Part shown: positions 7,996-17,724 of the stretch, piece by piece
Numbering within the stretch: position 1 is the stretch's first letter
How the letters are laid out: the number at the start of each line of letters is the position of its first letter
Origin: an uncultured archaeon
GTDB taxonomy: Archaea > Thermoproteota > Nitrososphaeria_A > Caldarchaeales > Calditenuaceae
Assembly (NCBI GenBank): GCA_937921685.1
Contig: CAKZUF010000032.1
Location: 1 to 38,170, forward strand
Length of the DNA stretch: 38,170 nucleotides
Direction of reading: 5' to 3'
Position numbers and translations under genes: made by a program
Notes under the pieces: model-generated
Told to the model about the DNA's origin: nothing
The model's input: the letters and a program-made list of their open reading frames with translations, nothing else
Databases searched by the model: none

Positions 7996-9477
7996 TTAAT
8001 AACTCAGCTTCAGGATGCTCTTCCACTCCTTCGTTAGCTCCCTCGTCGCAGTTACCTCGTCAACATTCCCCGCGACATACTCGGTAATCCACTTGGCTAT
8101 CGAGTCCTCCAGCATCGGGTTCTCAGGCACGTAGTTTCTGAAACCTGCCTTTAGCAGCGAGTCTAAGAAGACCTCCTTGAATATTCCAGGATACCTCGGG
8201 GCGAGGGACTCTATCACACTCTTCCTCCCGGGGAAGGAGGACGCAACATTCCACTGCTTCACAGCAGCGTCTGGCAAAACTAGGAACTGAGTGAAGAGCC
8301 AAGCCTCGCGCGGATTCTTCGAGTACCTGCTAACACCTATCTGCCAAGTACCGTCGATCGGGACTCCCGGCGATGGGGCAACCCAGATCTTGCCGGCCGT
8401 TTCGGGATAGTTCTGCGCCCCCTTCTCTATAAAGTCTATGAAGGTAGAGGCCCATGATCCAGCCCACATGGCAGCCTTCCCCCTACCCAAGAGCTCCATG
8501 CACTCAGACCACTCCGTCTGTGTAGCGTTCGGAACATAGTTGCAGAGCTCTTTGAATAATCTCGTTACCTTGATGCCCATGTCTGTTATATCGGGATCGA
8601 AGGCTATACGGCCGTCCTGGGTGAAGAGGTCACCCCAAGGCTCAACCGGCTGACCCAGCTTAGAGATCCCCTCCGGCGATCTCCTCCACTGGGAAAAGAG
8701 CCAGCAATACTCCCAGTGTATCGTGTGTGTCCTCATGGCCATTATGGTATTTCCAGCCTCGACCGGCGAGTCGGGATTGTATCTCTTGGTGAAGAAACGC
8801 CCTATTGCAAATACGTCTTCAAGTGTCTTGGGGACGACTAGGCTGGTTGGGATCTTCTTGGGGTCGAGCCCTAGGTCTGGGGCCATTGACTGTAGGTCTG
8901 AGAGGTTCCTGTCAATCCACTTGCTATACATGTCCTTTATCTTGGAGTCCTCCCATAGATCTCTCCTGTAAAACATGGCCATTACGTTGGCCGTGATAAC
9001 ATATCCAATCCTCTTACCTCCCCAATGCATATATCGCCGATCAATTGTCTCGAGGAAGTCTCCAAACTCTTTGAATATCTCCGCATCAGGATACTGAGAC
9101 TTGAGCTCGTCGATCGGGTAGCAGTGGGGGCCGAAGGCGCCAGTGTAGATGCAGTCCCACATGTAGACATCATACTCACCCGCCTTAGTTGCGAAGTCGT
9201 GGAGCTGTCTATCCCTACCCGTCTCCCAGTCGAAGAGGAGGAGTTCAACCTCGATGTTTGGATACTTGACCTTGAAGTCCTCCTCTGCGACAGCCTTCAT
9301 CCCGGGTGCTGAGTGTGCGATGGCGACGACCCTGATCTTCTTTTGAGTTGGCTGGAGTGAGCTCCAAGCATAAAGACCCGCGCCGGCAGCCACAGCGGCG
9401 ATCGCTACGCCTATCCCAACCTTCGCAGCGGTGGAGATGGCTTCTCTCCTGCTGATAAGTTCTTTTAGATCGGTCAA
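7996..9477 (-). CDS. ABC transporter extracellular solute-binding protein (family 1, sugar type), TAT-like signal
   Basis: N-term ISRREAISTAAKVGIGVAIAAVAAGAGLYAW, then …VVAIAHSAPGMKAVAEEDFKVKYPNIEVELL and family-1 SBP-like features. Confidence 0.85.
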   Translation of the reverse strand: MTDLKELISRREAISTAAKVGIGVAIAAVAAGAGLYAWSSLQPTQKKIRVVAIAHSAPGMKAVAEEDFKVKYPNIEVELLLFDWETGRDRQLHDFATKAGEYDVYMWDCIYTGAFGPHCYPIDELKSQYPDAEIFKEFGDFLETIDRRYMHWGGKRIGYVITANVMAMFYRRDLWEDSKIKDMYSKWIDRNLSDLQSMAPDLGLDPKKIPTSLVVPKTLEDVFAIGRFFTKRYNPDSPVEAGNTIMAMRTHTIHWEYCWLFSQWRRSPEGISKLGQPVEPWGDLFTQDGRIAFDPDITDMGIKVTRLFKELCNYVPNATQTEWSECMELLGRGKAAMWAGSWASTFIDFIEKGAQNYPETAGKIWVAPSPGVPIDGTWQIGVSRYSKNPREAWLFTQFLVLPDAAVKQWNVASSFPGRKSVIESLAPRYPGIFKEVFLDSLLKAGFRNYVPENPMLEDSIAKWITEYVAGNVDEVTATRELTKEWKSILKLSY

Positions 9478-9541
9478 GGCTTTTTCGAATGTAGTCGGTC
9501 GATGTTATGATATAAGCTTTTCTACAAGTCTTTTATGTGGA

Positions 9542-9565
9542 GTGGAATTGATTTTTATATTCCAC
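9542..9565. promoter_or_regulatory. Inverted repeat GTGGAAT-N10-ATTCCAC spanning a TATA-like element between divergent ABC genes
   Basis: Perfect 7-bp arms 9542-9548 and 9559-9565 with tttttata between; nested in outer CTACAA (9522-9527) … TTGTAG (9572-9577). Confidence 0.5.
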
Positions 9566-9586
9566 GACAAGTTGTAGGGTGCGGAA

Positions 9587-10486
9587 TTGGGGAGTAGGAG
9601 TTCTGGTCTGCTATTCATTGCTCCGGCGACGGTTTACTTGGTGGCTCTAGTCATCTATCCGACAGTGTATCTCTACTACATGATCTTCCACTCCCTCAAC
9701 CCTCTCTTCGACGTCACTCCGAGGTTTGTAGGTCTTCAAAACATCTACACACTACTGCAAGACCCTGACGCGTCATACGCCATTCTAGCTATGCTGCTGT
9801 TGACGGGGATTACTGTCCCTGTTCAGCTTGCCCTCGGATCGCTTTTAGCATTGCTCTTCACCTCGCCGCACCTGCGGGGGAGGCTGGTCCTCCGATCCGT
9901 CATGCTAATACCGCTGAGCATACCTGCTGTGATAGTTGGTCTAAACTGGAAGATGATCTTCTTCACATACGGGCCTCTGAACACCTTCCTTAGCTCAATC
10001 GGCCTAGAGCCGCAGCCATGGCTTAGCGCACCATTTGGCCACACCTTCAACACATTCTTCGTTCTAGCAGTTCTAGACATATGGCAGTGGACGCCCTTTG
10101 TTGCCCTGGCTGTGGCAGCCGGCATAGAGAGTATACCACCCTATATCCAAGAAGCTGCGGCTCTGGACGGTGCTACACGCCTCCAAATGATCCGTCATAT
10201 AGTGTTTCCATTGAGCAAAACGGTCATAATTATAGTGTTATTGTTCAGGCTCATCGATTCTTTAAAGATCTTCGACATAATCTACATGCTGACATTCGGC
10301 GGGCCTGGAAACCTGACAACCACCCTACCATTCTACATCTATAAGGTCGGCTTCACACTAACTGCCGCTAGGGCGGATATCGGATATGCCTCTCTTCTCG
10401 CAGTAATCCTACTCCTGATCGCTACTTTCCTCGTCCTATTTGTGTTGACCCGCGTCCTGAACGTGAAACGGGTGGTGTGGGAGTGA
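9587..10486 (+). CDS. ABC sugar transporter permease (MalF/UgpA type)
   Basis: Six TM-like segments and EAAALDGATRLQMIRHIVFPLSKT permease signature. Confidence 0.9.
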   Translation: MGSRSSGLLFIAPATVYLVALVIYPTVYLYYMIFHSLNPLFDVTPRFVGLQNIYTLLQDPDASYAILAMLLLTGITVPVQLALGSLLALLFTSPHLRGRLVLRSVMLIPLSIPAVIVGLNWKMIFFTYGPLNTFLSSIGLEPQPWLSAPFGHTFNTFFVLAVLDIWQWTPFVALAVAAGIESIPPYIQEAAALDGATRLQMIRHIVFPLSKTVIIIVLLFRLIDSLKIFDIIYMLTFGGPGNLTTTLPFYIYKVGFTLTAARADIGYASLLAVILLLIATFLVLFVLTRVLNVKRVVWE

Positions 10487-10489
10487 GGG

Positions 10490-11344
10490 GTGTTGGGTTT
10501 GGATAAGAGGATTTTAGGACTCGTCATAACTCTCGGCGCATGGGCCCTGGGGATTATATACTTGCTCCCCTTCATATGGATGATCGGCACTTCTTTTAAG
10601 CCGATAGGCGAGTGGGGGCTACCTACACTTTTCCCTGAAAGCCCCACAAGTAGAAACTATTTAGAGATCTTAGTCACGGGCGGTGTCTACGGGGTTAGGG
10701 GGCACTTCCCTCCAATACTTAGATATCTCCTAAACAGCGTCGTGGTCTCGGTAACGGTGGCGATCTTGACAAGCCTCTTGGGCGCATTTACCGCATACGG
10801 TATTCTAAGATACCGCGCAGGCGGCACATTCTTCGCCAACTGGATCCTAAGCCTCAGAATGATACCGCCAGTCGTCATACTCTATCCGCTAGTCGTCTTG
10901 ACAAAAGCCATCGGCCTCTATAACACGCTTGGCGGCCTAGTATTCGTCTACCCGGTGATAACTCTGCCCATAGTTACCTGGTTCATGATTGGGGCTTTCA
11001 AGAGTGTGCCCCGAGAGACTGAGGAGGCTGCGATGCTCGATGGCTGCACCCCATTCCAAGTCTTCACGAGGATCGCGCTACCCCAGGCCTCTATAGGGCT
11101 CGCCACCTCGGCGATTTTTGCATTCCTCTTCAGCTGGTCCGAGTTCCTGATACCACTCCTCCTAGCTCCCAGCGAGAGTGCCATGCCTCTCACAGCTTTT
11201 GCCGGATACTTCTCAAACCAGTACGGGATACTGTGGGGGCCGCTCTCCGCGGCCGCAGTGATAATCTCTCTACCAGTAATAGTGATAGCTATAATGATCC
11301 AGAAGTATCTGATTAGAGGGCTTACGCTCGGCTTCATACGCTGA
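10490..11344 (+). CDS. ABC sugar transporter permease (MalG/UgpE type)
   Basis: EEAAMLDGCTPFQVFTRIALPQASIGLATSAIFAFLFSWSEFL signature; GTG start directly after the previous permease. Confidence 0.9.
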   Translation: MLGLDKRILGLVITLGAWALGIIYLLPFIWMIGTSFKPIGEWGLPTLFPESPTSRNYLEILVTGGVYGVRGHFPPILRYLLNSVVVSVTVAILTSLLGAFTAYGILRYRAGGTFFANWILSLRMIPPVVILYPLVVLTKAIGLYNTLGGLVFVYPVITLPIVTWFMIGAFKSVPRETEEAAMLDGCTPFQVFTRIALPQASIGLATSAIFAFLFSWSEFLIPLLLAPSESAMPLTAFAGYFSNQYGILWGPLSAAAVIISLPVIVIAIMIQKYLIRGLTLGFIR

Positions 11345-11384
11345 GCGGTAAAGGTTAATAGCTGCAACCGCCTTTTCTCACGAT

Positions 11385-11825
11385 ATGAGCGTAGCACACA
11401 TCCCAAGCGACGGCCTCACAGATGAAGAAATTAAAAACATTCTCATAAAATCGAAGAGGATCGCCGTCGTGGGGATGTCGAGGGACCCTCAGAAACCTTC
11501 AAACTATGTTCCGCGGTATCTAATCTCTAAGGGATACATCGTCGTTCCTGTAAACCCGTCGGCTACTGAGATTCTAGGGTTGAAGTCCTATAGAAGCCTG
11601 CTGGAGCTTGATACTGTTATTGATGTTGTCGATGTCTTTAGGCCATCGGAGGAGGTGTTGGGGGTGGCGGAGCAGGCGCTTAAGATTAGGCCGCAGGTCT
11701 TCTGGATGCAGGAGGGAATCTACAACGAGGCGGCCGCTAGGCTCCTCTCATCCAACGGGGTTAAAGTTGTCTGGAACAGGTGTATGATGCGGGAACATAT
11801 GAGGCTTCTCGGCTCGGGGAGGTAG
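11385..11825 (+). CDS. CoA-binding (Rossmann) domain protein, YccU-like
   Basis: IAVVGMSRDPQKPSNYVPRYLISKGYIVVPVNP…VFRPSEEV…QVFWMQEGIYNEAAARLL. Confidence 0.88.
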   Translation: MSVAHIPSDGLTDEEIKNILIKSKRIAVVGMSRDPQKPSNYVPRYLISKGYIVVPVNPSATEILGLKSYRSLLELDTVIDVVDVFRPSEEVLGVAEQALKIRPQVFWMQEGIYNEAAARLLSSNGVKVVWNRCMMREHMRLLGSGR

Positions 11826-11838
11826 GCGTGGACACTCG

Positions 11839-13419
11839 CTATTTCTCCTTCACGACGGTCTGAGCCTGCTCCCTCAGGAAGTTTAGCAGATAGTGCGGTC
11901 CTCCTACGCCCCTACCTGTCGCACCGCTGGCCTTCCACCCCACGAAGGTCTGGGCTCCAGGCCACGCCCCAGTCGTTGCGCCGCCGCGCCTATTTGCATA
12001 GCAGACGCCGAACTGGATCTTGTCAAAGAAGTACCTGACCTCCTCAGGGTCCTCGGAGAATATTCCGGCTGTTAAGCCATACTCTGTATCGTTCGCCATA
12101 CTCAACGCCTCTTCCAGCGTCTTGAAGGATGAGACGAGGAGTATTGGCAGGAAAAGCTCATCTCTCCACAGGTGGTGATCTGCTGGTAGGCCGCTGATTA
12201 TTGTGGGCTGGACATAGTAGCCTCGGTCATAGATTCCCCCGGCCAATACCTCTCCCCCAAACAGTATTCTCCCAACCCTCCGCGCCTCTTCGACGTATTT
12301 CTTGAAGTTTTCAAGGGCCCGCTTGTTGATGACGGGGCCCATGAATGTCTCCTTCTCGCGAGGGTCTCCCACCCTCAGCTTGCTCGTCTCTGCGACGAGC
12401 CTGTCGAGGAACTTATCTATTATGGACTCTTGGACGTAGAGCCTTGAGGTCGCGGAGCACTTCTGGCCGCCGTACCCGAACGCCGCCCTGATAACTCCTG
12501 TAACCGCCTTTTCTATATCCGCCTTCTCAGTAACAATTGTGGGGTTCTTGCTACCCATCTCCAAGATAATGGGCTTCGGATATGGCTGGCTTGTGAGGAA
12601 CCTCCTATAAAGCCTCATGCCCACATCCCTCGACCCGGTGAAGGCTATGCCCGCCACCCTAGTGTTTGTAGTGACCTCCGTCTCAAACACGTCTCCAGGC
12701 CCTGTAACATAGTTAATGACGCCGGGCGGGACCCCCGCATCCCTGAAGACCGAGTAGAGCAGCAGGCCTGAGAGGGGCGCCTCACTGGTGGGCTTGAACA
12801 CCACCGTGTTTCCTGTTATGAGTGCGCCTAGGATCATGCCGTTGGCGAGCATGAATGGGAAGTTGAAGGGCGAGATCACAACCCACGCGCCGTATGGCTT
12901 GGCAACCATTCTACACTCCTCGCCCGGAGCCCCAGGCCCCATCTCCCTATCATACCCATTGTTCTTCTCCATTATGTCCGCATAGTAGCGTAGGGCGTCT
13001 ATTGCCTCCCAGCACTCTGCCAATGCTTCGAGCCTATTCTTACCGACCTCGAGGCATATGACGGCTGCTATCTCGAACTTTCTCTGGTCGATGATCTCAG
13101 CCGCCCTGCGTATAATAGCTGTCCTCTCACGCCAGCTCCTCCTCGACCACTCTGCAAAAGCCTTGTCCGCAACCTCGATTGCCCTTGCGACATGCTTCCG
13201 TTCAGCCTTCTGAAACTTGCCGATTAGTATCGAGGTGTCTATGGGTGACCTATCCTCAAACTCGCCAGCCTCAGACCATACCTCTTCATCGCCGATATAC
13301 ATTGGATGGCTCCTGCCAAGCTTCTTCTCTACGACTTCCCTGAGAGCCTCCTCGAAGGCTGGGTGTATGCTCGGATCGCTCATTAGGGTTACATACGTTA
13401 TCTTAGCCCTGCTAGACAT
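11839..13419 (-). CDS. Aldehyde dehydrogenase, probably 1-pyrroline-5-carboxylate dehydrogenase
   Basis: ISPFNFPFMLANGMI, GNTVVFKPTSEAPL, FTGSRDVG, GYGGQKCSATSRLYV catalytic Cys region; length and N-term match PruA/RocA type. Confidence 0.87.
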   Translation of the reverse strand: MSSRAKITYVTLMSDPSIHPAFEEALREVVEKKLGRSHPMYIGDEEVWSEAGEFEDRSPIDTSILIGKFQKAERKHVARAIEVADKAFAEWSRRSWRERTAIIRRAAEIIDQRKFEIAAVICLEVGKNRLEALAECWEAIDALRYYADIMEKNNGYDREMGPGAPGEECRMVAKPYGAWVVISPFNFPFMLANGMILGALITGNTVVFKPTSEAPLSGLLLYSVFRDAGVPPGVINYVTGPGDVFETEVTTNTRVAGIAFTGSRDVGMRLYRRFLTSQPYPKPIILEMGSKNPTIVTEKADIEKAVTGVIRAAFGYGGQKCSATSRLYVQESIIDKFLDRLVAETSKLRVGDPREKETFMGPVINKRALENFKKYVEEARRVGRILFGGEVLAGGIYDRGYYVQPTIISGLPADHHLWRDELFLPILLVSSFKTLEEALSMANDTEYGLTAGIFSEDPEEVRYFFDKIQFGVCYANRRGGATTGAWPGAQTFVGWKASGATGRGVGGPHYLLNFLREQAQTVVKEK

Positions 13420-13428
13420 CGAAATTCA

Positions 13429-13486
13429 ATAGGTGAAGTCTCGTAAAAGCGTTACGGACTCCACGGCTCCGCTGTCCATCACCTAT
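13429..13486. promoter_or_regulatory. 8-bp inverted repeat ATAGGTGA…TCACCTAT in a divergent promoter region
   Basis: Perfect arms 13429-13436 and 13479-13486, 42-nt spacer, between the aldehyde dehydrogenase (-) and GH4 (+) genes. Confidence 0.4.
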
Positions 13487-13517
13487 CTTTATTAACCTGA
13501 AGGCTCGAAGAGGATTG

Positions 13518-14906
13518 ATGACTCCTATCAAGTTATCGGTTATAGGTGCTGGGAGCGCCGTCTGGTCTATCAGGCTGGTAGGCGACCTATGCGTCACTAA
13601 GGATCTCTGGGGTTCGACAATAGTTTTGATGGATATTGATAGGAGGAGGCTGAGTGTAGTCTATGAGCTCGCTAAAAGGTATGCGCGGGAGACAGGTGCG
13701 GACTATAAATTCATACATACAGAGGATAGGGGTGAGGCGCTTAAGGATGCGGATTTCGTGATCAACGCAGCCCTTGCGGGAGGCCACTACAACTACGAGG
13801 TCCAGAGAAAGGTCGCTGAAGAACATGGATACTACAGGGGAATAGACGCCGTAGACCATAACATGGTCTCAGACTATCACGTCTTCGGCGGCTATAACCA
13901 GTTTAAACTCTTCACAGACATTCTCCTGGACATGGAGCGGCTATGCCCAGACGCCTGGCTCATCAACATTGCCAACCCCCTATTCGAACTGTGCACCCTC
14001 GGCACTAGGATATCCAAGATAAAGATAGTGGGGCTGTGTCATGGACACTTGGGGTATAGGGAGCTTGCCTCAACCTTGGGGCTCGACTACAGGCGCGTCA
14101 CATTCGAGGCGCCCGGCCTAAACCACTGCATCTGGCTGACAGACTTCAGGTACGAGGGAGAGAACGCATACCCGTTGATTGACGAGTGGATCGAGAAATA
14201 TGCTGAGGAGTACTGGCGTAGCTGGACTCCGGAGTTCTGGGAGACGCAGATGTCTCCAGCGGCAGTCGACATGTACCGTAGATACGGGCTCTTCCCCATA
14301 GGCGACACCACCCGGAGCGGGGGCTGGAAATACCACTACAATCTAGAGACCAAGAAGAAATGGTATGGGTATTTAGGGGGGTTCGACTCCGAGTTAGGGT
14401 GGGAGGCCTACCTATCATATCTTCGAAAGCGATTGGAGAGGCTTGAGGAGATTGCCTCAGACCCGTCCAAATCGATCACAGAGGAAGTTCCACCGGTCCT
14501 AAGCGATGAGTCAGTAGTCCCAGTAATAAACTCGATACACAACGACAAAGAGGCGATTTACCAAGTGAACGTGCCTAACAATGGCGTCATCCCCGGAATC
14601 CCCCACAACGTGGTAGTCGAGGTTCCCGCGGCCGTTTCTGCTAAAGGTGCTAGGCCGGTCCAAGTGACCCCACTGCCTAAGAGGGTGATGGAGATGGTGA
14701 TCAAGCTGAGAATATTCAGGATGGAGCTTGGTCTTGAAGCCTTCCTAACCGGTGATAGGGACGTTTTAATCGAGGAGCTACTCAGCGACCCTCGGACGAA
14801 GAATCTAGAACAGGCCGAGAGGGTGCTTGACGCCATAATGAGTCTAGAATTCAACAGGGAGATGGCTGAGCACTATAGGAGGAGAGGAAAAGACCTAGCA
14901 GTATAG
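13518..14906 (+). CDS. Glycoside hydrolase family 4 (NAD-dependent alpha-glucosidase/alpha-galacturonidase type)
   Basis: IGAGSAVWSIRLVGDL nucleotide fold, NIANPLFELCTLG, metal-site Cys in GLCHGH and His in GLNHC. Confidence 0.87.
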   Translation: MTPIKLSVIGAGSAVWSIRLVGDLCVTKDLWGSTIVLMDIDRRRLSVVYELAKRYARETGADYKFIHTEDRGEALKDADFVINAALAGGHYNYEVQRKVAEEHGYYRGIDAVDHNMVSDYHVFGGYNQFKLFTDILLDMERLCPDAWLINIANPLFELCTLGTRISKIKIVGLCHGHLGYRELASTLGLDYRRVTFEAPGLNHCIWLTDFRYEGENAYPLIDEWIEKYAEEYWRSWTPEFWETQMSPAAVDMYRRYGLFPIGDTTRSGGWKYHYNLETKKKWYGYLGGFDSELGWEAYLSYLRKRLERLEEIASDPSKSITEEVPPVLSDESVVPVINSIHNDKEAIYQVNVPNNGVIPGIPHNVVVEVPAAVSAKGARPVQVTPLPKRVMEMVIKLRIFRMELGLEAFLTGDRDVLIEELLSDPRTKNLEQAERVLDAIMSLEFNREMAEHYRRRGKDLAV

Positions 14907-14910
14907 CTGG

Positions 14911-15453
14911 CTACCACTCCATGGGTCTCCTCGAGAGTATCTCGGCACCGATGTGGACGTTGTCTATGTGTTTAGATAGCTCGTGCGGCGTTCTAAATCT
15001 GGCGCCACAGTAAGGGCAGGTGACGACATCCTTCTCTACCTCCGGTAGAATGGATGTCCTAGTGGTCAGTCCTCCTACTAGGGCCATCAGTGTCAAAACC
15101 CCCAAGACCTTTTTCCTGTCCACTACAACGAGCCGCCTAACCTGTCTAGAAGCCATGAGGGCGATTGCCTCGCTCAGCTTAGCCTTCGGGCTAATCGTTA
15201 TAAGTGGTGAAGACATGATATCCCTTATCTTGGTATTGTTTGGGTCGCGCCCCTCGGCTACAACTCTGTAGAGAATGTCCCGCTCAGTCACTATGCCGAC
15301 GGGGTAGCCCTCCCGAGCGACCAAGACGCTTGTATGCCCGTGAGACCTCATCTCTAAGGCCACCTCCTTAACAGTGGCCTCCTCACCAACGACGATAAAG
15401 TCGGTTGTCATATACTTCTCGACAGGGTCGTTTAACGCTTCCCAGTCTCGCAC
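14911..15453 (-). CDS. CBS-pair protein with C-terminal C2H2-type zinc finger
   Basis: Two CBS repeats (YMTTDFIVV…GIVTERDILYRVV; IMSSPLITISP…VVVDRKKVLGVLTLMAL) then CPYCGARFRTPHELSKHIDNVH (C-x2-C-x12-H-x4-H). Confidence 0.88.
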   Translation of the reverse strand: MRDWEALNDPVEKYMTTDFIVVGEEATVKEVALEMRSHGHTSVLVAREGYPVGIVTERDILYRVVAEGRDPNNTKIRDIMSSPLITISPKAKLSEAIALMASRQVRRLVVVDRKKVLGVLTLMALVGGLTTRTSILPEVEKDVVTCPYCGARFRTPHELSKHIDNVHIGAEILSRRPMEW

Positions 15454-15502
15454 ATGTTATTGTTCGATACGGATTAATATCAGCATTACGTTTGCGGCTT
15501 CC

Positions 15503-16168
15503 ATGAGGAGGGTGGCCGTCAGCTGGAGTGGTGGGAAAGACTCTGCAATGGCTTTTCACACGCTGGCAAAAAGGACAGATCTACAAGCCGACATCCTACT
15601 CACCACGTATAACGAGTCAAACAATAGGGCCAGCATGCATGGCGTCAGGCTGGAGCTCATAGAGAGGCAGGCTGAGAGGATGGAGGCTAGGCTCTTAAAG
15701 GTCCCCCTACCCCCAGATTGCAGCAACGAGACTTATTCAGATAGGATGAGGGCGGCCCTCAAAGCCTTAGAAGCGGAGGGCGTGAGGGAAATAGTCTTCG
15801 GAGACATCTTTTTAGAGGATGTACGCAGGTTCAGGGAGGAGAACCTTGCCAGAGCAAATTTCCGCGGCATCTTCCCGCTCTGGGGCAGAGATACTTGGGA
15901 GCTAGCCGGAAATTTCCTAAGACTCGGATTTAAGGCAATCATATGCTGTGTCGACACGCAGCAGGCACCTGCGGAGCTAATCGGCCTCGAATATAGCCGG
16001 AAGCTCCTAGACAGGCTGCCAGGCGGTGTGGATCCCTGCGGGGAGAGGAGGGAGTTCCACACATTTGTATATGACGGTCCCATTTTCTCGGAGCCGATAC
16101 GGGTCGAGAGGGGGGAGACAGTCCTGCGGGAAAACAGATTTCTCTTTCTCGACCTACTCCCCTACTAG
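15503..16168 (+). CDS. Diphthine--ammonia ligase-like ATP pyrophosphatase (Dph6 family)
   Basis: VSWSGGKDSAMAFH, GDIFLEDVRRFREENL, PLWGRDTWELAGNFLRLGFKAIICCVD motifs; ATG at 15503 preferred over the track's 15374. Confidence 0.85.
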   Translation: MRRVAVSWSGGKDSAMAFHTLAKRTDLQADILLTTYNESNNRASMHGVRLELIERQAERMEARLLKVPLPPDCSNETYSDRMRAALKALEAEGVREIVFGDIFLEDVRRFREENLARANFRGIFPLWGRDTWELAGNFLRLGFKAIICCVDTQQAPAELIGLEYSRKLLDRLPGGVDPCGERREFHTFVYDGPIFSEPIRVERGETVLRENRFLFLDLLPY

Positions 16169-16179
16169 GTGGATGGGTT

Positions 16180-16737
16180 TTGGACGTTGAGAGAATAAGC
16201 TCTGTTCTGAAAGAGATTGAGCGCCGCGTCGGCAGTGGAGAATACTTCTTCCCAATAATAGGTCCTGTGAAGGGAGAGCTCCTCTACGCCTTCACTCTTC
16301 TAGCACAGCCGCTCCGCGTCCTCGAACTCGGGACAGGTATCGGATACTCAGGGCTACAGATTGCGCGGGCGCTGAAGCCGGAGGCTAGGATCGTGACAGT
16401 CGATGCAGACAAGGGGAATGCGGATGAAGCTCTAGCCAACTTTAGGAGGGCTGGGGTCGAGAATCTGGTGACGGTGGTTGTGGGTGAGGCGGGTCGATAC
16501 CTTCAGAGTGACAAATCTATCTATGACATGATTTTCATGGACATTGAGAAGTCTCGCTACATTGACCTGCTTGAAGACTGTATCTCAAGGCTTAGACCAA
16601 ACGGCATACTCGTCGCGGATAATGTGCTATGGCCGGAGCTCCGGGGTTTCCGTCAGACCATTATGACACATTCACAACTAGTCTCCGCAATAATTCGTAT
16701 TGAGGACGGCGTCTCACTGAGCGTTAAGAAGTCCTAA
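16180..16737 (+). CDS. SAM-dependent O-methyltransferase (caffeoyl-CoA OMT-like)
   Basis: VLELGTGIGYSGLQIARAL, DMIFMDIEKSRY, RPNGILVADNVLWPE. Confidence 0.85.
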   Translation: MDVERISSVLKEIERRVGSGEYFFPIIGPVKGELLYAFTLLAQPLRVLELGTGIGYSGLQIARALKPEARIVTVDADKGNADEALANFRRAGVENLVTVVVGEAGRYLQSDKSIYDMIFMDIEKSRYIDLLEDCISRLRPNGILVADNVLWPELRGFRQTIMTHSQLVSAIIRIEDGVSLSVKKS

Positions 16738-17643
16738 AACAGACTCAATCATAACGGCTAGAAATAGTATGGCTAGATAGGGGCTGGTGAACTTGAATAG
16801 AATCCAAGCATTCCTTTGGCTCGGTTTACTGAGAACCATTATGGAGAGGGCTAAGAGTGCGGCTCCAACTATTACCGCTGTCGCTAGGTAGGGCCCCTTG
16901 AGGAATCTCCTGTCGAACACTGGAAAGAGGAGGGAGGAGATAACCAACAGTACGACTGTCCCCGCTATACATCTAACAGCAATCCTCTCAGGGACGACTG
17001 TGGGGAGCATCGGTATCCCCGCCCTAATGTAATCCTCCCTATACTTTAGGGCAAGGCTCCAGACATGGCTTGGAATCCAGAGCACCACCAATAGGCCGAG
17101 GATCAACGCCGGGATGTCTATGAAACCGCTAGCGCCGGCGTATCCAACTAGGACTGGTGCTGCGCCTGCAGGGCTTCCGAGAACAATGTTCCAGGCCGTC
17201 CTTCTCTTCGTCAGGACCACGTAGACTATGACGTAGTCGAGTATTCCCAGGAGCATGGCTAGGAGGGCTGTAATATTGAGTAGGAGGGCTGAGATCACTA
17301 GGGAAGCTGCTATTAGCGCGAGGCCGAACACCAACGCTTTTTCAGGCGGCTGAATCAGACCGCGCGGCAGGGGCCGCCTCCTAGTCCTCTCCATAACCGC
17401 GTCTACATCCCTTTCAAGATAGTTAGCCACGCTTTCGGCACCCGCCGATCCACACACCAGGCCCAGAGCAGAAGCCAGTAGTGTCACAGTGTTTATGGGC
17501 CCCTTCAAACCCGCGAGATATCCTGCTAGTCCCACAAAGACTAGGAGCCACCATACATTAGGCTTTGTGAGGCTGAAATATGTGTGGATTGTCTCTGTGA
17601 TCGTCAGGGCCCTCAATGCTTGGGCACCATTCTGATTTATCAC
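16714..17643 (-). CDS. ctaB: Protoheme IX farnesyltransferase (heme O synthase)
   Basis: UbiA-type NYLERDVDAVMERTRRRPLPRG, TKRRTAWNIVLGSPAGAAPVLVGY, REDYIRAGIPMLPTVVPE. Confidence 0.9.
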   Translation of the reverse strand: MINQNGAQALRALTITETIHTYFSLTKPNVWWLLVFVGLAGYLAGLKGPINTVTLLASALGLVCGSAGAESVANYLERDVDAVMERTRRRPLPRGLIQPPEKALVFGLALIAASLVISALLLNITALLAMLLGILDYVIVYVVLTKRRTAWNIVLGSPAGAAPVLVGYAGASGFIDIPALILGLLVVLWIPSHVWSLALKYREDYIRAGIPMLPTVVPERIAVRCIAGTVVLLVISSLLFPVFDRRFLKGPYLATAVIVGAALLALSIMVLSKPSQRNAWILFKFTSPYLAILFLAVMIESVLGLLNAQ

Positions 17644-17724
17644 TGAACCAGTATTTATCTCGTCCCAAGCAATATTGAGTATAATGCGTCGTGATCAAAG
17701 TTAAATGCTGCGCATGGAGCGGAT

